DNA of 64,000 bases from Confluentibacter flavum (GTDB lineage Bacteria > Bacteroidota > Bacteroidia > Flavobacteriales > Flavobacteriaceae): positions 1 to 64,000 of the forward strand of contig NZ_PJEO01000052.1 in NCBI RefSeq assembly GCF_002843175.1, read 5' to 3'. The notes under the pieces were generated by a model. That model did no database searches and was not told the origin of the DNA. It saw only the letters and a program-made list of their open reading frames with translations. Of this stretch, positions 36,874 through 45,977 are shown piece after piece. The position numbers were made by a program, and so were the translations under genes. Numbering within the stretch: position 1 is the stretch's first letter; every line of letters starts with the position of its first letter.

Positions 36874-37971
36874 TTGAACAATAAAAAAAAGAAAATTGGT
36901 TTTGTAATTGGTTCCCTTTCCTCAGGAGGGGCTGAACGTGTTATATCTACGCTAAGCAATGAGTTAATTAATAAATATGATATTGTTATCATTACATTTG
37001 TGAAAGACGATCCTTTTTATAGCCTTAATGAAAAAATAAAAGTTATAGCATGTAAAGAAACCATATCTACCCCTACATCAATTTTCCAATCATTAAGACT
37101 TAATTTAGAGCTACTAAAAGGAGTTTCAAAGGTTATAAAAACTGAAAAAATAGACATTATAATTGGCTTTATAACCTCTGCTAATATTGTGGCAACACTA
37201 GCTGCCAAATTAAATAAAATACCAAGTATTATTAGCGAGAGAAATAATCCAATGATAACAGATGTTCCTAAATTTTGGGTTTTAATGAGGCATTTAGTTT
37301 ATCCAAAAGCTGATAAATTGATCCTTCAAACAGAGGGTGTTAAAAAATTTTATAAGGATAGAATTAAGTCTAATAAAATAGTTATCCTTCCAAATCCAAT
37401 CTCTAAAGATTTATCTTCGTTAAGAGATGACAAAGTTAAAAAAGAAAATATCATTCTTACTGTAGGCAGATTAGATAAAAATAAATGCCATGATTTAATT
37501 ATCAATGCTTTTAAAGGAGTTAAATCTAACGATTGGAAACTTTTAATTGTAGGAGTTGGACCAATGGAAAATAATTTAAAAGAATTAATTAAAATTAGCA
37601 ACTTACAAGATTCGGTTAAGCTTTTAGGAAAAGTAAAGGATATTCACAAGTATTACAATAGTGCTGGGGTTTTTGTATTTGCTTCTAGAACAGAAGGATT
37701 TCCTAATGCGCTATTAGAAGCTATGTATTTTGGTATGCCTACTATTTCTACAGATTGTAATTTTGGGCCATCAGAAATTATTGAAAATGGTAAAAATGGC
37801 TATTTAATTCCTGTGGGAGATCAGGAAATGTTAGAAAAAAGATTAAAAACTCTTATTGATAACGAACAACTTAGAGTAAAATTTTCAAAAAATGCAAAAC
37901 TAGCTACAGAGCGCTTTCACAGCGATACCGTGGTCAAAAAATGGGAAGAAGTAATTAGCTCATTGATTTAA
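36874..37971 (+). CDS. GT4 family glycosyltransferase
   Basis: A 365-residue cytoplasmic GT-B enzyme. IGSLSSGGAERVISTL is the N-terminal glycine loop, AVGRLDKNK-like ILTVGRLDKNKCHDLII starts the C-terminal domain, and the EX7E motif is SRTEGFPNALLEA. It starts at TTG 36874, as no ATG lies nearby. The order wzx-GT-wzy implies it adds a sugar to the repeat unit; donor and linkage are not deducible. Confidence 0.9.
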   Translation: MNNKKKKIGFVIGSLSSGGAERVISTLSNELINKYDIVIITFVKDDPFYSLNEKIKVIACKETISTPTSIFQSLRLNLELLKGVSKVIKTEKIDIIIGFITSANIVATLAAKLNKIPSIISERNNPMITDVPKFWVLMRHLVYPKADKLILQTEGVKKFYKDRIKSNKIVILPNPISKDLSSLRDDKVKKENIILTVGRLDKNKCHDLIINAFKGVKSNDWKLLIVGVGPMENNLKELIKISNLQDSVKLLGKVKDIHKYYNSAGVFVFASRTEGFPNALLEAMYFGMPTISTDCNFGPSEIIENGKNGYLIPVGDQEMLEKRLKTLIDNEQLRVKFSKNAKLATERFHSDTVVKKWEEVISSLI

Positions 37972-37985
37972 TAATTAATGTAAAG

Positions 37986-39092
37986 ATGAAAATATTAAAA
38001 TTTATAATAGCCACATTAGTTTTACTAAACTTACCATCCATTTTACTAGTTAATACTACGCCTGTAATTGGTAGTTTACTCAGCTACGCTACTATAGTGT
38101 TTTTAGCTGTTTATTACATTTTAGAGAAAAAAACGGAACCAAACGGCTGGATGATTGTTTTGGCCTTATTTTATTTTGTAATTTCCAGTTTTCAATATTA
38201 CGGTACCGATAGTGTTTTCATTCTTAATTGTATAAAGTATTTTATTGTAATTATTTGTGGTTTCGAACTTATAAAAAACATGAGTAAATTAGATATGTTT
38301 TTTGTTTTGCTAATTGGAGGATTAAGTATTGGTATAGAAGCAATGTTTTTTCCAAGTAAATTTGGGCGCTATGGTGGTTTTTACATAAACCCAAATACAG
38401 CTGGGTTTATTTGCATTTATGCATTTGCCTTAACTTATGGTTTAAACAATCAAATACTTAAACTCATAGGACAATTTGTTTTTACCCTAATGGGACTATT
38501 AACATTTTCTCGAACTTTTATTGTTATTTGGATTTTATTAAATTTAATATCTCTCAGAATTAGTATTAAAAACATTAGAATGCTAGGACTAGGTTTCTTA
38601 ATTGTAAGTACCCTTTTCTTAATTGATGAAATTGTAGGACTAAGCAACCCCAGATTTCAACAACTTAAAAATATTGTCACAAATGAGAAGGTTTCAACCG
38701 AAGTAATTAGCGAAGACTCTAGAACAGAAACCTGGGCATTATTTTATGACCAAATATTAGACTCCCCTATTATCGGAAACGGTTGGGGCTCTTTATCAGG
38801 AATTTCCTCTATGGGGGTCCATAATTCATTTCTAATGGTTCTTGGAGAATCTGGATTGTTACCATTCTTTATTATGTTAGCGATGTTCTTTGTGATGTTT
38901 AGGAGAGGATATATTTATTTTAAATTTGCACCTCATTTAATTATGCAAACAATTGCGCTATTTATGTTTTTATTGGCAAATCATAATTTTTTCAATTTTT
39001 ATTATATTACATTTTGTACAATGTGGATACAATATCAACTATTAGTAGAAAAGAATAATAAATTATATAATCTACAAGAAATAACATCATAA
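37986..39092 (+). CDS. Wzy-type O-antigen/polysaccharide polymerase
   Basis: 368 residues with about ten hydrophobic segments and a larger periplasmic loop (residues about 215-265). The loop contains SEDSRTETWALFYDQILDSP followed by GNGWGSLSG and GVHNSFLMVLGESG, the pattern of the O-antigen ligase/polymerase (Wzy_C) family. Placed after the flippase and first GT4, polymerase is the best reading; ligase is the alternative. A remnant of another gene overlaps its stop. Confidence 0.87.
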   Translation: MKILKFIIATLVLLNLPSILLVNTTPVIGSLLSYATIVFLAVYYILEKKTEPNGWMIVLALFYFVISSFQYYGTDSVFILNCIKYFIVIICGFELIKNMSKLDMFFVLLIGGLSIGIEAMFFPSKFGRYGGFYINPNTAGFICIYAFALTYGLNNQILKLIGQFVFTLMGLLTFSRTFIVIWILLNLISLRISIKNIRMLGLGFLIVSTLFLIDEIVGLSNPRFQQLKNIVTNEKVSTEVISEDSRTETWALFYDQILDSPIIGNGWGSLSGISSMGVHNSFLMVLGESGLLPFFIMLAMFFVMFRRGYIYFKFAPHLIMQTIALFMFLLANHNFFNFYYITFCTMWIQYQLLVEKNNKLYNLQEITS

Positions 39093-39214
39093 TTGAGTAT
39101 ATAGTAATAGATTTTTACTTGGTAAAAGATAAAATTTATTTTGGGGATGTAACAAGCTATATATTAGGTTCTGAAATTTTATCAAAAAAAATTCATAAAA
39201 AAAATCAGCAATAA
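39089..39214 (+). pseudogene. C-terminal remnant resembling TupA-like ATP-grasp proteins
   Basis: This frame is open for 41 codons, overlaps the polymerase stop, and ends at TAA 39212-39214. It includes EYIVIDFYLVKDKIYFGDVT, which resembles the conserved end of TupA-like ATP-grasp proteins found in polysaccharide loci (a pattern like VRVDFY..DGKIYFGE.T). No start or upstream portion is present, so it is read as a leftover. The match is from memory of the family and short, hence modest confidence. Confidence 0.4.
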
Positions 39215-39218
39215 TAGT

Positions 39219-39800
39219 CTATTCTGTACTATTTGGAATTAATTTACTGATATCTATTTTCTTAATTATCTTAGCTGGTGATCCAGCAATCAATACATTA
39301 GGTTCTAAAAATGTTTTATTTACAGATGAGTTAGGGGCAATGGCGATATTATTGCCTATTTCTATATCACCATAAATTTTGACTCCTGGGGCGATATAAA
39401 CATTATCTCCAATTACGGGTGCTTTTGGATTCCCTCCCGAAGCACCAATATTAGTACAAACATGGATACGGCAGTTTTTACCCACTTTCGTTTTAGAATT
39501 AACAACGATTGTTCCATAATGGGCAATAGAAAGGCCTGGCCCAAAAATATTTTCAGGAATTGAAAACCCAAGGCGAATTCCTAATTTCCTAAATCTAACT
39601 TTCAATATTACATAAGTGATTTTTCCTATTAAGTCGTTTCTACAATTTTTTAAATACTCCAATTTGCGTAATCTTTTTTGAAAAACCCAAATATAATTAG
39701 GCAAAATTATTTCTTTTATCCAATTTGGTTTATCTGGAATATTTAAAGCTTTTCTATCGGCTTTCAAATAATACAGATAGTCTTGTTTTGACTTGATCAT
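39219..39800 (-). CDS. serine O-acetyltransferase-like hexapeptide acyltransferase
   Basis: 193 residues. A helical N-terminal part (about 1-75) precedes a left-handed beta-helix with AHYGTIVVNSKTKVGKNCRI, VCTNIGASGG, YIAPGVKIYG and the terminal AGSPAKIIKK. This layout is CysE-like, as found for sugar O- or N-acetyltransferases in capsule loci. It is the only minus-strand gene inside the plus-strand operon, so it probably has its own promoter in 39801-40124. It may acetylate a sugar of the repeat unit. Confidence 0.83.
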   Translation of the reverse strand: MIKSKQDYLYYLKADRKALNIPDKPNWIKEIILPNYIWVFQKRLRKLEYLKNCRNDLIGKITYVILKVRFRKLGIRLGFSIPENIFGPGLSIAHYGTIVVNSKTKVGKNCRIHVCTNIGASGGNPKAPVIGDNVYIAPGVKIYGDIEIGNNIAIAPNSSVNKTFLEPNVLIAGSPAKIIKKIDISKLIPNSTE

Positions 39801-40124
39801 AATTAAATTCTTGTTTAGCTTTTAGGCTAAATTAACTTAATATTATAATTTATACTAAATAATTTTATCAAATTAAATCTAATATATGAAAAAAATGTCT
39901 ATAGTGTTTATTCAATTTTTAAATATAAAATTAAGTTGAATTAGTGTAGATTGAGGCTGTAAAACTACTGTTTGCAGAATAATTTTGATATCCCAATTAA
40001 AATAAAAGATATTTGCAGAATATTTAATTTATTTTTGTCGTTTTTAATAATTTTAATCTTTAAAATCCCAGTTGAAAGCGTTAATCTGATTTAGAAAATA
40101 CTTATAAAATCCCAAAAACAATTA
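39801..40124. other. 324-bp divergent intergenic region
   Basis: No gene. TATTTTTG at 40030-40037 fits TAnnTTTG for the plus-strand GT4 gene. TTTGCAGAATA occurs twice, near 39970 and 40012. The rest is AT-rich with no strong hairpin. Confidence 0.4.
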
Positions 40125-41210
40125 ATGAACAATAGACCAAAAAAAAAAATAGTTTTTGTATTACCATCATTAGTGCCTGGTGGAGCAGAAAGAGTTATTT
40201 CCTTTATTGCTCAAAATATTGATAAAGAAAAGTTTGAACCCATACTTCTTATTGCCGGTTATCCAAAAGATACTGATTACAGCGTTAAGGATATCAAGTT
40301 GATTTATTTAAATAAGTCTAGAGTTCTTTTTGCCATACCGTCTTTTATTTTTTTAATAATAAAAAACAAACCAGATATTGTTTTAAGTTCCATTACTCAC
40401 GTTAATACAGTAATGGGATTTTTATCAGTTTTTTTTTCAAAAATTAAATTTATTGGTAGAGAAGTAAATGTATTAAGTGTAAAAAAAGAATTTGGGGGGG
40501 AAAAGAAATTCTATTCTTCACTTCCACTAGCACATGTCAGTTATAAATTTTTGGATATTATTCTATGTCAGTCAAAAGATATGTATAATGATATGATGCT
40601 AAACTACAAAATCCCTCAGGAAAAATTAAGAATCATAAATAATCCAATTACTGACAATTTCAAATTAAAACTTCAAAATGCAGAAAAAACAAATATTGTT
40701 AAATTTATAACTGTAGCTAGATTAAAAAAGCAAAAAGGACATGAAAGAATTATTCATGCAATTTCTAAATTGCCTTTTCCTTATATATATACAATTATAG
40801 GAGATGGCCCTGAAAATAAGAACATATTTAACTTAATCGATGAGTTAGGTATCCGTGATAAAATTGTCCATATACCTTATACCAATGAAGTTTCTAAATA
40901 TCTGGCTGAAAGTGATTTATTTCTTCAGGGAGCTTTTGTTGAAGGTTTTCCTAATTGTTTAATAGAAAGTTGTGCCGTTGGTGTTCCCATTATTGCTTTT
41001 CGTGCCCCAGGTGGGTTAAACGAAATAATAGAAGAAGGAATTAATGGTTTTATTGCTGATACGGAAAAAGAATATGTTGAAAGTATTATCAAATCAACTA
41101 CAATTTACCAATGGGATCCACAATCAATAAGTAATTCCGTTAATAGGAAATTTAGTAAAGAAAAAATACTCCAAAAATATGAAGATTTGTTCTTAGAAAT
41201 TCTTAATTAG
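40125..41210 (+). CDS. GT4 family glycosyltransferase
   Basis: 361 residues. FVLPSLVPGGAERVISFIA is the N-terminal loop, FITVARLKKQKGHERIIHAI begins the donor domain, and the EX7E motif is GAFVEGFPNCLIESCAVGVP. The C-terminus (KEKILQKYEDLFLEIL) resembles the remnant at 27411-27486. It begins a group of four consecutive glycosyltransferases, separated from wzx/wzy by the reversed acyltransferase. Sugar specificity unknown. Confidence 0.9.
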   Translation: MNNRPKKKIVFVLPSLVPGGAERVISFIAQNIDKEKFEPILLIAGYPKDTDYSVKDIKLIYLNKSRVLFAIPSFIFLIIKNKPDIVLSSITHVNTVMGFLSVFFSKIKFIGREVNVLSVKKEFGGEKKFYSSLPLAHVSYKFLDIILCQSKDMYNDMMLNYKIPQEKLRIINNPITDNFKLKLQNAEKTNIVKFITVARLKKQKGHERIIHAISKLPFPYIYTIIGDGPENKNIFNLIDELGIRDKIVHIPYTNEVSKYLAESDLFLQGAFVEGFPNCLIESCAVGVPIIAFRAPGGLNEIIEEGINGFIADTEKEYVESIIKSTTIYQWDPQSISNSVNRKFSKEKILQKYEDLFLEILN

Positions 41211-41309
41211 TGAAAAAGCAAGATTGTTTTATAAAACCCTATAAAAAGTAGATTTAATTTATATTGGATTGTAAAAAATGATAACAATTAAATATAGCAA
41301 AATAAAACT

Positions 41310-42425
41310 TTGAAAAATAAACGAAAAATTGATTGGTTTACCATAGTCACTTCAGACACATTTGGTGGTGGTGCAGAACAGCATCAAATAAATATGTTTC
41401 ATTATTTAGTCAATAATGGAAAAAATTGCTATGTAATTTGTCTCTCTAAAAGAAATATGGGTTGCTGGGACTTTATGGAAAAAAAAGGCACAGTTAAATA
41501 TCTTCCATTTGGTAATAAATATGTGAAATTTGCTTTTTTACTACTTTTTCCTATATTATTATATGTTTTCTTAACGAAAAAAATATCATATAGCTTTAGT
41601 ACTCAAACACTAATCAATAGCTCTATTGGTTTTTATAAAAGACTTGGTTTTTTGAAAAAAACCAAAATAATTGTTAGGGAATCTAATTCCATCTTTAAAC
41701 TGATGTCTGGACTGAAATTAAAAAGATATGTTATAGGTTATAAAGTTGGTTATCCTAAAGTTGATTTAGTTATTTGTCAAACTGAATTTATGAAAAATCA
41801 ACTAATAGAAGGACTACCTTGGTTAGCTAAAAAAGTAAATATCTGTGTAATTGACAACCCCATTAATCTTGAAATTATAAATCAAAAAGCAAGTGAAGAT
41901 ATAGATGGCTTAAATAACACTGAATTTATAGTGGCAGCAGGATCTTTACATCCAAAAAAAGGATTTGATATACTAATAGACTCATTTTCTCAATTCCACA
42001 TGGAATATCCTTCTCTTAAGTTATATATACTTGGTGAAGGAGAAAAAAGGAAAGAGTTGACTGAACAAATTAAACTATTAAAATTAGAAGATAAAATAGT
42101 TTTAAAAGGATTCACAAACAATGTGTATCCATATTTTAAATATGCCAAACTATGTGTTATGTCTTCAAGAATCGAAGGATTTCCAAATGTTTTATTACAA
42201 ATGATGTCTCAAAATCATAAAGTGGTTAGTACTCTCTCAGCTGGTGGTATTGACAATATTGAAGGATTAATTACATGCCCAGTTTTAGATGCCCAAAAAC
42301 TTAAAAAGGCCATGATACATGCATTAAATACTAATACAGAAAAAAATAGAGAATCCTTTGATTTGTTTTTAGAAAAAAGAAATTATAAATCTTTTATAGA
42401 TGAAATTGTGAGACATTTAAATTAA
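41310..42425 (+). CDS. GT4 family glycosyltransferase with a Gln in the EX7E motif
   Basis: 371 residues. DTFGGGAEQHQINMFHYL is the acceptor-domain loop and VAAGSLHPKKGFDILIDSF starts the donor domain. The motif reads SSRIEGFPNVLLQMM, so the second glutamate of EX7E is Gln. It starts at TTG 41310. The 241-bp gap downstream (42426-42666) holds no gene. Likely adds one sugar to the repeat unit. Confidence 0.87.
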   Translation: MKNKRKIDWFTIVTSDTFGGGAEQHQINMFHYLVNNGKNCYVICLSKRNMGCWDFMEKKGTVKYLPFGNKYVKFAFLLLFPILLYVFLTKKISYSFSTQTLINSSIGFYKRLGFLKKTKIIVRESNSIFKLMSGLKLKRYVIGYKVGYPKVDLVICQTEFMKNQLIEGLPWLAKKVNICVIDNPINLEIINQKASEDIDGLNNTEFIVAAGSLHPKKGFDILIDSFSQFHMEYPSLKLYILGEGEKRKELTEQIKLLKLEDKIVLKGFTNNVYPYFKYAKLCVMSSRIEGFPNVLLQMMSQNHKVVSTLSAGGIDNIEGLITCPVLDAQKLKKAMIHALNTNTEKNRESFDLFLEKRNYKSFIDEIVRHLN

Positions 42426-42666
42426 TAAACAAAATAAAATTTATATTTTCTTTTTAACCAACTAAAAGTGATTTCATAAATATATTAATTGATTGAAATT
42501 AGCTATGTTAAGAAAAAAATAACAAACAATAATTTATGAACATGAGAACATCTTTAAAGCTATACGATCACTTCTATTTCCAAAGACAAAATAAATTAAT
42601 AGAATAAACCTATAATATTTCATTAAAGAAAGTTGAATTATAGAAGAAATCAAGCCCCAAGAACTA

Positions 42667-43824
42667 ATGAAAAAAAAAATAATTCGGTCAGCTACAGTTT
42701 CAGGTTCCCTTAGTAGTTTGTTGCAAGGACAATTACGTTATATGTCACAATATTTTGATGTAATAGCAGTTGCCTCGAATGGTAAAAACAATGAACTTTT
42801 AAAAGTGTCTGAACAAGAAGGCATCCCAACCTATGCTGTTGAAATGACTAGAAAAATAACTCCTTTTAAAGATTTAGTTGCTGTTTGGAAATTATACAGA
42901 CTATTTAAAAAAGAAAAGCCATTTATTGTTCACTCCCATACCCCTAAGGCAGGAACTTTATCCATGATTGCTGCAAAATGGGCTAGTATTCCCCACCGTT
43001 TACATACCATTGCAGGACTTCCTTTAGTTGAAGCAACTGGTTTTAAACGCATTATACTAAATACTGTTGAGAAAGTAACTTATGCCTGTGCTACTAAAAT
43101 ATATCCTAACTCTTATGGATTGGTAGATATTATTCTAGAAAACAAGTTTACATCTAAAGAAAAGTTAAAAGTAATTGCCAATGGGAGTTCTAACGGTATT
43201 GATACGTCGTTTTTTGACCCTACACTTTATACAGATAATACTACTAAACTTAAATTTAGAGCAGAGTTGGGCATATCTAATAATGATTTTGTTTTTATTT
43301 ATGTTGGAAGATTGGTGACCGACAAAGGTATCAATGAATTAATCATTGCATTCAATAAACTATACAAGCAATACAATACAATAAAATTATTGCTAGTTGG
43401 CCCTTATGAAAAAGCATTAGACCCACTAAAAATAGATACTATAGAGATTATTAATCATAATAGCAATATTATTTCTACAGGATGGGTCAAGGATGTTAGG
43501 CCTTATTATTCAATAGCAAATGTACTAACTTTCCCTAGCTATAGGGAGGGTTTCCCAAATGTTGTAATGCAAGCTGCAGCTATGCAATTGCCTTGTATTG
43601 TTACAAACATAAATGGCTGTAATGAAATTATCAAACACAATGAATATGGAATTATCATACCTATCAAAGACGAAGTAGCACTATACGATGCCATGATTCA
43701 TGTTTTTAACAATCAATCTAAATATAAATCTATGGGAATTAACTCTAGAAAACACATACAATCCTATTTTGAACGCAAAGTTGTGTGGAAAGCCATTTTG
43801 GATGAATACACACAATTATCATAA
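42667..43824 (+). CDS. GT4 family glycosyltransferase (PglA/CapM-like) with Gln in EX7E
   Basis: 385 residues. The N-terminus SATVSGSLSSLLQGQLRYMS and HSHTPKAGTLSMIAAKWASI are characteristic of the GT4 group found next to initiating transferases. FIYVGRLVTDKGINELI begins the donor domain and SYREGFPNVVMQAAAMQLP is the EX7E region with Gln as last residue. It lies 91 bp before the next GT. Often the enzyme adding the second sugar; specificity not deducible. Confidence 0.9.
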   Translation: MKKKIIRSATVSGSLSSLLQGQLRYMSQYFDVIAVASNGKNNELLKVSEQEGIPTYAVEMTRKITPFKDLVAVWKLYRLFKKEKPFIVHSHTPKAGTLSMIAAKWASIPHRLHTIAGLPLVEATGFKRIILNTVEKVTYACATKIYPNSYGLVDIILENKFTSKEKLKVIANGSSNGIDTSFFDPTLYTDNTTKLKFRAELGISNNDFVFIYVGRLVTDKGINELIIAFNKLYKQYNTIKLLLVGPYEKALDPLKIDTIEIINHNSNIISTGWVKDVRPYYSIANVLTFPSYREGFPNVVMQAAAMQLPCIVTNINGCNEIIKHNEYGIIIPIKDEVALYDAMIHVFNNQSKYKSMGINSRKHIQSYFERKVVWKAILDEYTQLS

Positions 43825-43915
43825 AACAACATTGATTATAATATTTTTAATTAAATTGATATGGATAATTAGGAAAGATATCTTTTATTTTGAAATAAAA
43901 ATTCAGCATTTATAA

Positions 43916-45073
43916 ATGAGAAAAAAAAGAATTCTAATGGTGGCTTCTTCTGAAGATTCACTAGTATCTTTTAGAGGCGATTTTATTAAAAATTTGATAA
44001 AAAGTGGCTTTGACGTTTTTGTTGCAGCTCCAGATTTTACCCATAAAAGATATCCTACAGTTATTGACTATGGTGCCAAACCTATACATTATAAATTGCA
44101 AAGAACTAAATTAAATCCGTTTAAAGATATGGCAACCATTTTGGAGTTAAAACGGATTATTACGCAAAACAGCATTGATTTAGTATTTCCTTATACTGTT
44201 AAACCGGTTATTTACAGTTCGATAGCAGCTAACTTTTGCAACGTTCCTGTTATTTCATTAATCACCGGTTTGGGTTTTACATTTACAGGTTTAACGTTTA
44301 AGGCAAGAAGGTTACAAACCCTTAACGAGTTTTTATATAAAATATCCATTCGTAAAAATAAAGTCATTGTTTTTCAGAATTCTGATGATTACCAATTGTT
44401 TTTGGATAGAAACATCATTGCCAAAAACCAACCTGTTGGCTTTGTGAGTGGCTCGGGAGTAAATCTCAACTTATATAAATACCGTATAAACGACAATACC
44501 ACAAAAAAGATACGTTTTCTTATAGTTGCCCGATTAATTAAAGAAAAAGGTATCGGTTTATACATTGAGGCAGCAACAATTTTGAAAAAGACCTATCCAG
44601 AAGCTGAATTTCATATGATTGGAGATCTTTTTAACACACCTTCTGCCATGAAAGAAGATTTGTTGATAGATTTGCACGATCAAGGAATCATTATGTATCA
44701 TGGCCAGCAAGATAATGTTCAGGACCATTTATTTAAAAGCGATGTATTTGTATTGCCAACATATTATAGAGAAGGTGTGCCAAGATCCATTCTGGAAGCA
44801 TTATCGGTTGGATTGCCAATAATTACAACCAATACACCGGGCTGTAAAGAAACGGTGATACAAAACGAGAATGGTTTTTTAATCGAGCCTCAAAATTTAG
44901 ATGCATTAATAAACGCCATGGAATATTTTCTTATCAACCCTTCTAAAATAAAGGACATGGGTATCAATAGCAGAAAATATGCTGAAGAAAAATTTGATGT
45001 TAACATCATTAATGCTAACTTATTGAACATTATAGATAGTGTTTTAAATAATGACAAAGATGAAATTATATAA
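43916..45073 (+). CDS. GT4 family glycosyltransferase (PglA-like group)
   Basis: 385 residues. SSEDSLVSFRGDFIKNLIKS lies at the N-terminus, then VFPYTVKPVIYSSIAANF and SLITGLGFTFTG, a conserved acceptor-side motif of the GalNAc/GalNAcA transferase-type group. LIVARLIKEKGIGLYIEA starts the donor domain and YYREGVPRSILEALSVGLP is a complete EX7E. It is the last GT before the second initiating transferase; between them lies an inverted-repeat element. Confidence 0.9.
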   Translation: MRKKRILMVASSEDSLVSFRGDFIKNLIKSGFDVFVAAPDFTHKRYPTVIDYGAKPIHYKLQRTKLNPFKDMATILELKRIITQNSIDLVFPYTVKPVIYSSIAANFCNVPVISLITGLGFTFTGLTFKARRLQTLNEFLYKISIRKNKVIVFQNSDDYQLFLDRNIIAKNQPVGFVSGSGVNLNLYKYRINDNTTKKIRFLIVARLIKEKGIGLYIEAATILKKTYPEAEFHMIGDLFNTPSAMKEDLLIDLHDQGIIMYHGQQDNVQDHLFKSDVFVLPTYYREGVPRSILEALSVGLPIITTNTPGCKETVIQNENGFLIEPQNLDALINAMEYFLINPSKIKDMGINSRKYAEEKFDVNIINANLLNIIDSVLNNDKDEII

Positions 45074-45148
45074 ACCCAATGCACATTTTGATGAATATTT
45101 CACACATAAAAAGTGTATTAAGAATTGAATTTTTTAATTTTAGAATAG

Positions 45149-45329
45149 TTCTCGATACAATTCGCTATGGCGAATCACTCGAACTGACAGGCTAACTAAC
45201 TATAATACAATTAAGAACCTAGATGTCACTTCGAGTGATTTTCGAAGCATGAGAAAATTGTATCGAGAAGTCATATAACTAAAGTTCTCCATACAAAATT
45301 CCGAAAAAGAATTTTACTCGAACCGACAT
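45149..45329. repeat. long imperfect inverted repeat with a degenerate third arm
   Basis: The left arm starts TTCTCGATACAATT (45149) and runs through AATCACTCGAACTGACA to 45188. The right arm is the reverse complement, from TGTCACTTCGAGTGATT (45224) to ATTGTATCGAGAA (about 45269). A degenerate further copy of the left arm lies at 45284-45329. There is no open frame and no transposase, so this is a non-autonomous, REP-like element. The 280-bp gap 45074-45353 holds nothing else. Confidence 0.8.
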
Positions 45330-45353
45330 TCAACAACAATAATAAGTTTAAAA

Positions 45354-45977
45354 ATGCACAAAATGTTTTATAAAAATGTCATTAAAAGAATTATGGATTT
45401 GGTTATTGCCTTCATAGCGTTAATCCTATTATTCCCTATTTTTTTAATCGTGTTTATTGCTTTGACCATTTCCAACAATGGTAAGCCCTTATTTTTTCAA
45501 ATTCGTCCCGGCAAGAACGAAAAACTGTTTAAAATTGTCAAATTTAAAACCATGAATGATAAGAAGGATGCTCAAGGTAATTTTTTGGATTTTGATAAAC
45601 GGGTAACAAAACTGGGAAAATTTGTAAGGAAATATTCCCTTGATGAAATCCCCCAATTATTTAATGTCCTTAAAGGTGATATGAGTTTGATTGGTCCAAG
45701 GCCCTTAATGGTTGAATATTTACCTTTGTACAACGACACACAAAAAAGACGTCATGAGGTAAAACCCGGCATTACTGGTTGGGCTCAAGTAAATGGCAGA
45801 AACGCCATACTATGGGTTAAAAAGTTTGAGTACGATGTTTGGTATGTTGAAAATATATCGTTGGTGCTTGATATTAAAATTCTTCTGTTAACCATTAAAA
45901 AAGTGATTTTTAAAGATGGGGTTAACAGTTCTGAAAGTTTAAACATGACTACATTTACGGGTGGCAATAATGAGTGA
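45354..45977 (+). CDS. initiating sugar (phosphoglycosyl) transferase, second copy
   Basis: 207 residues, PglC-type. The membrane helix LVIAFIALILLFPIFLIVFI is followed by FQIRPGKNEKLFKIVKFKTM, the catalytic Asp-Glu in KYSLDEIPQLFNVLKGD, SLIGPRPLMVEYLPLY, and the PGITGWAQVNGRNAI tail motif. It is translationally linked to the divergent PLP enzyme (8-bp overlap from ATG 45970). The PglF/PglE pair at 22.7-25.8 kb could supply its substrate. ATG 45363 is an alternative start. Confidence 0.93.
   Translation: MHKMFYKNVIKRIMDLVIAFIALILLFPIFLIVFIALTISNNGKPLFFQIRPGKNEKLFKIVKFKTMNDKKDAQGNFLDFDKRVTKLGKFVRKYSLDEIPQLFNVLKGDMSLIGPRPLMVEYLPLYNDTQKRRHEVKPGITGWAQVNGRNAILWVKKFEYDVWYVENISLVLDIKILLLTIKKVIFKDGVNSSESLNMTTFTGGNNE

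Noticed and set aside
45149-45329. Insertion sequence
   Set aside because: Inverted arms are present, but there is no transposase frame and no target-site duplication I can see.
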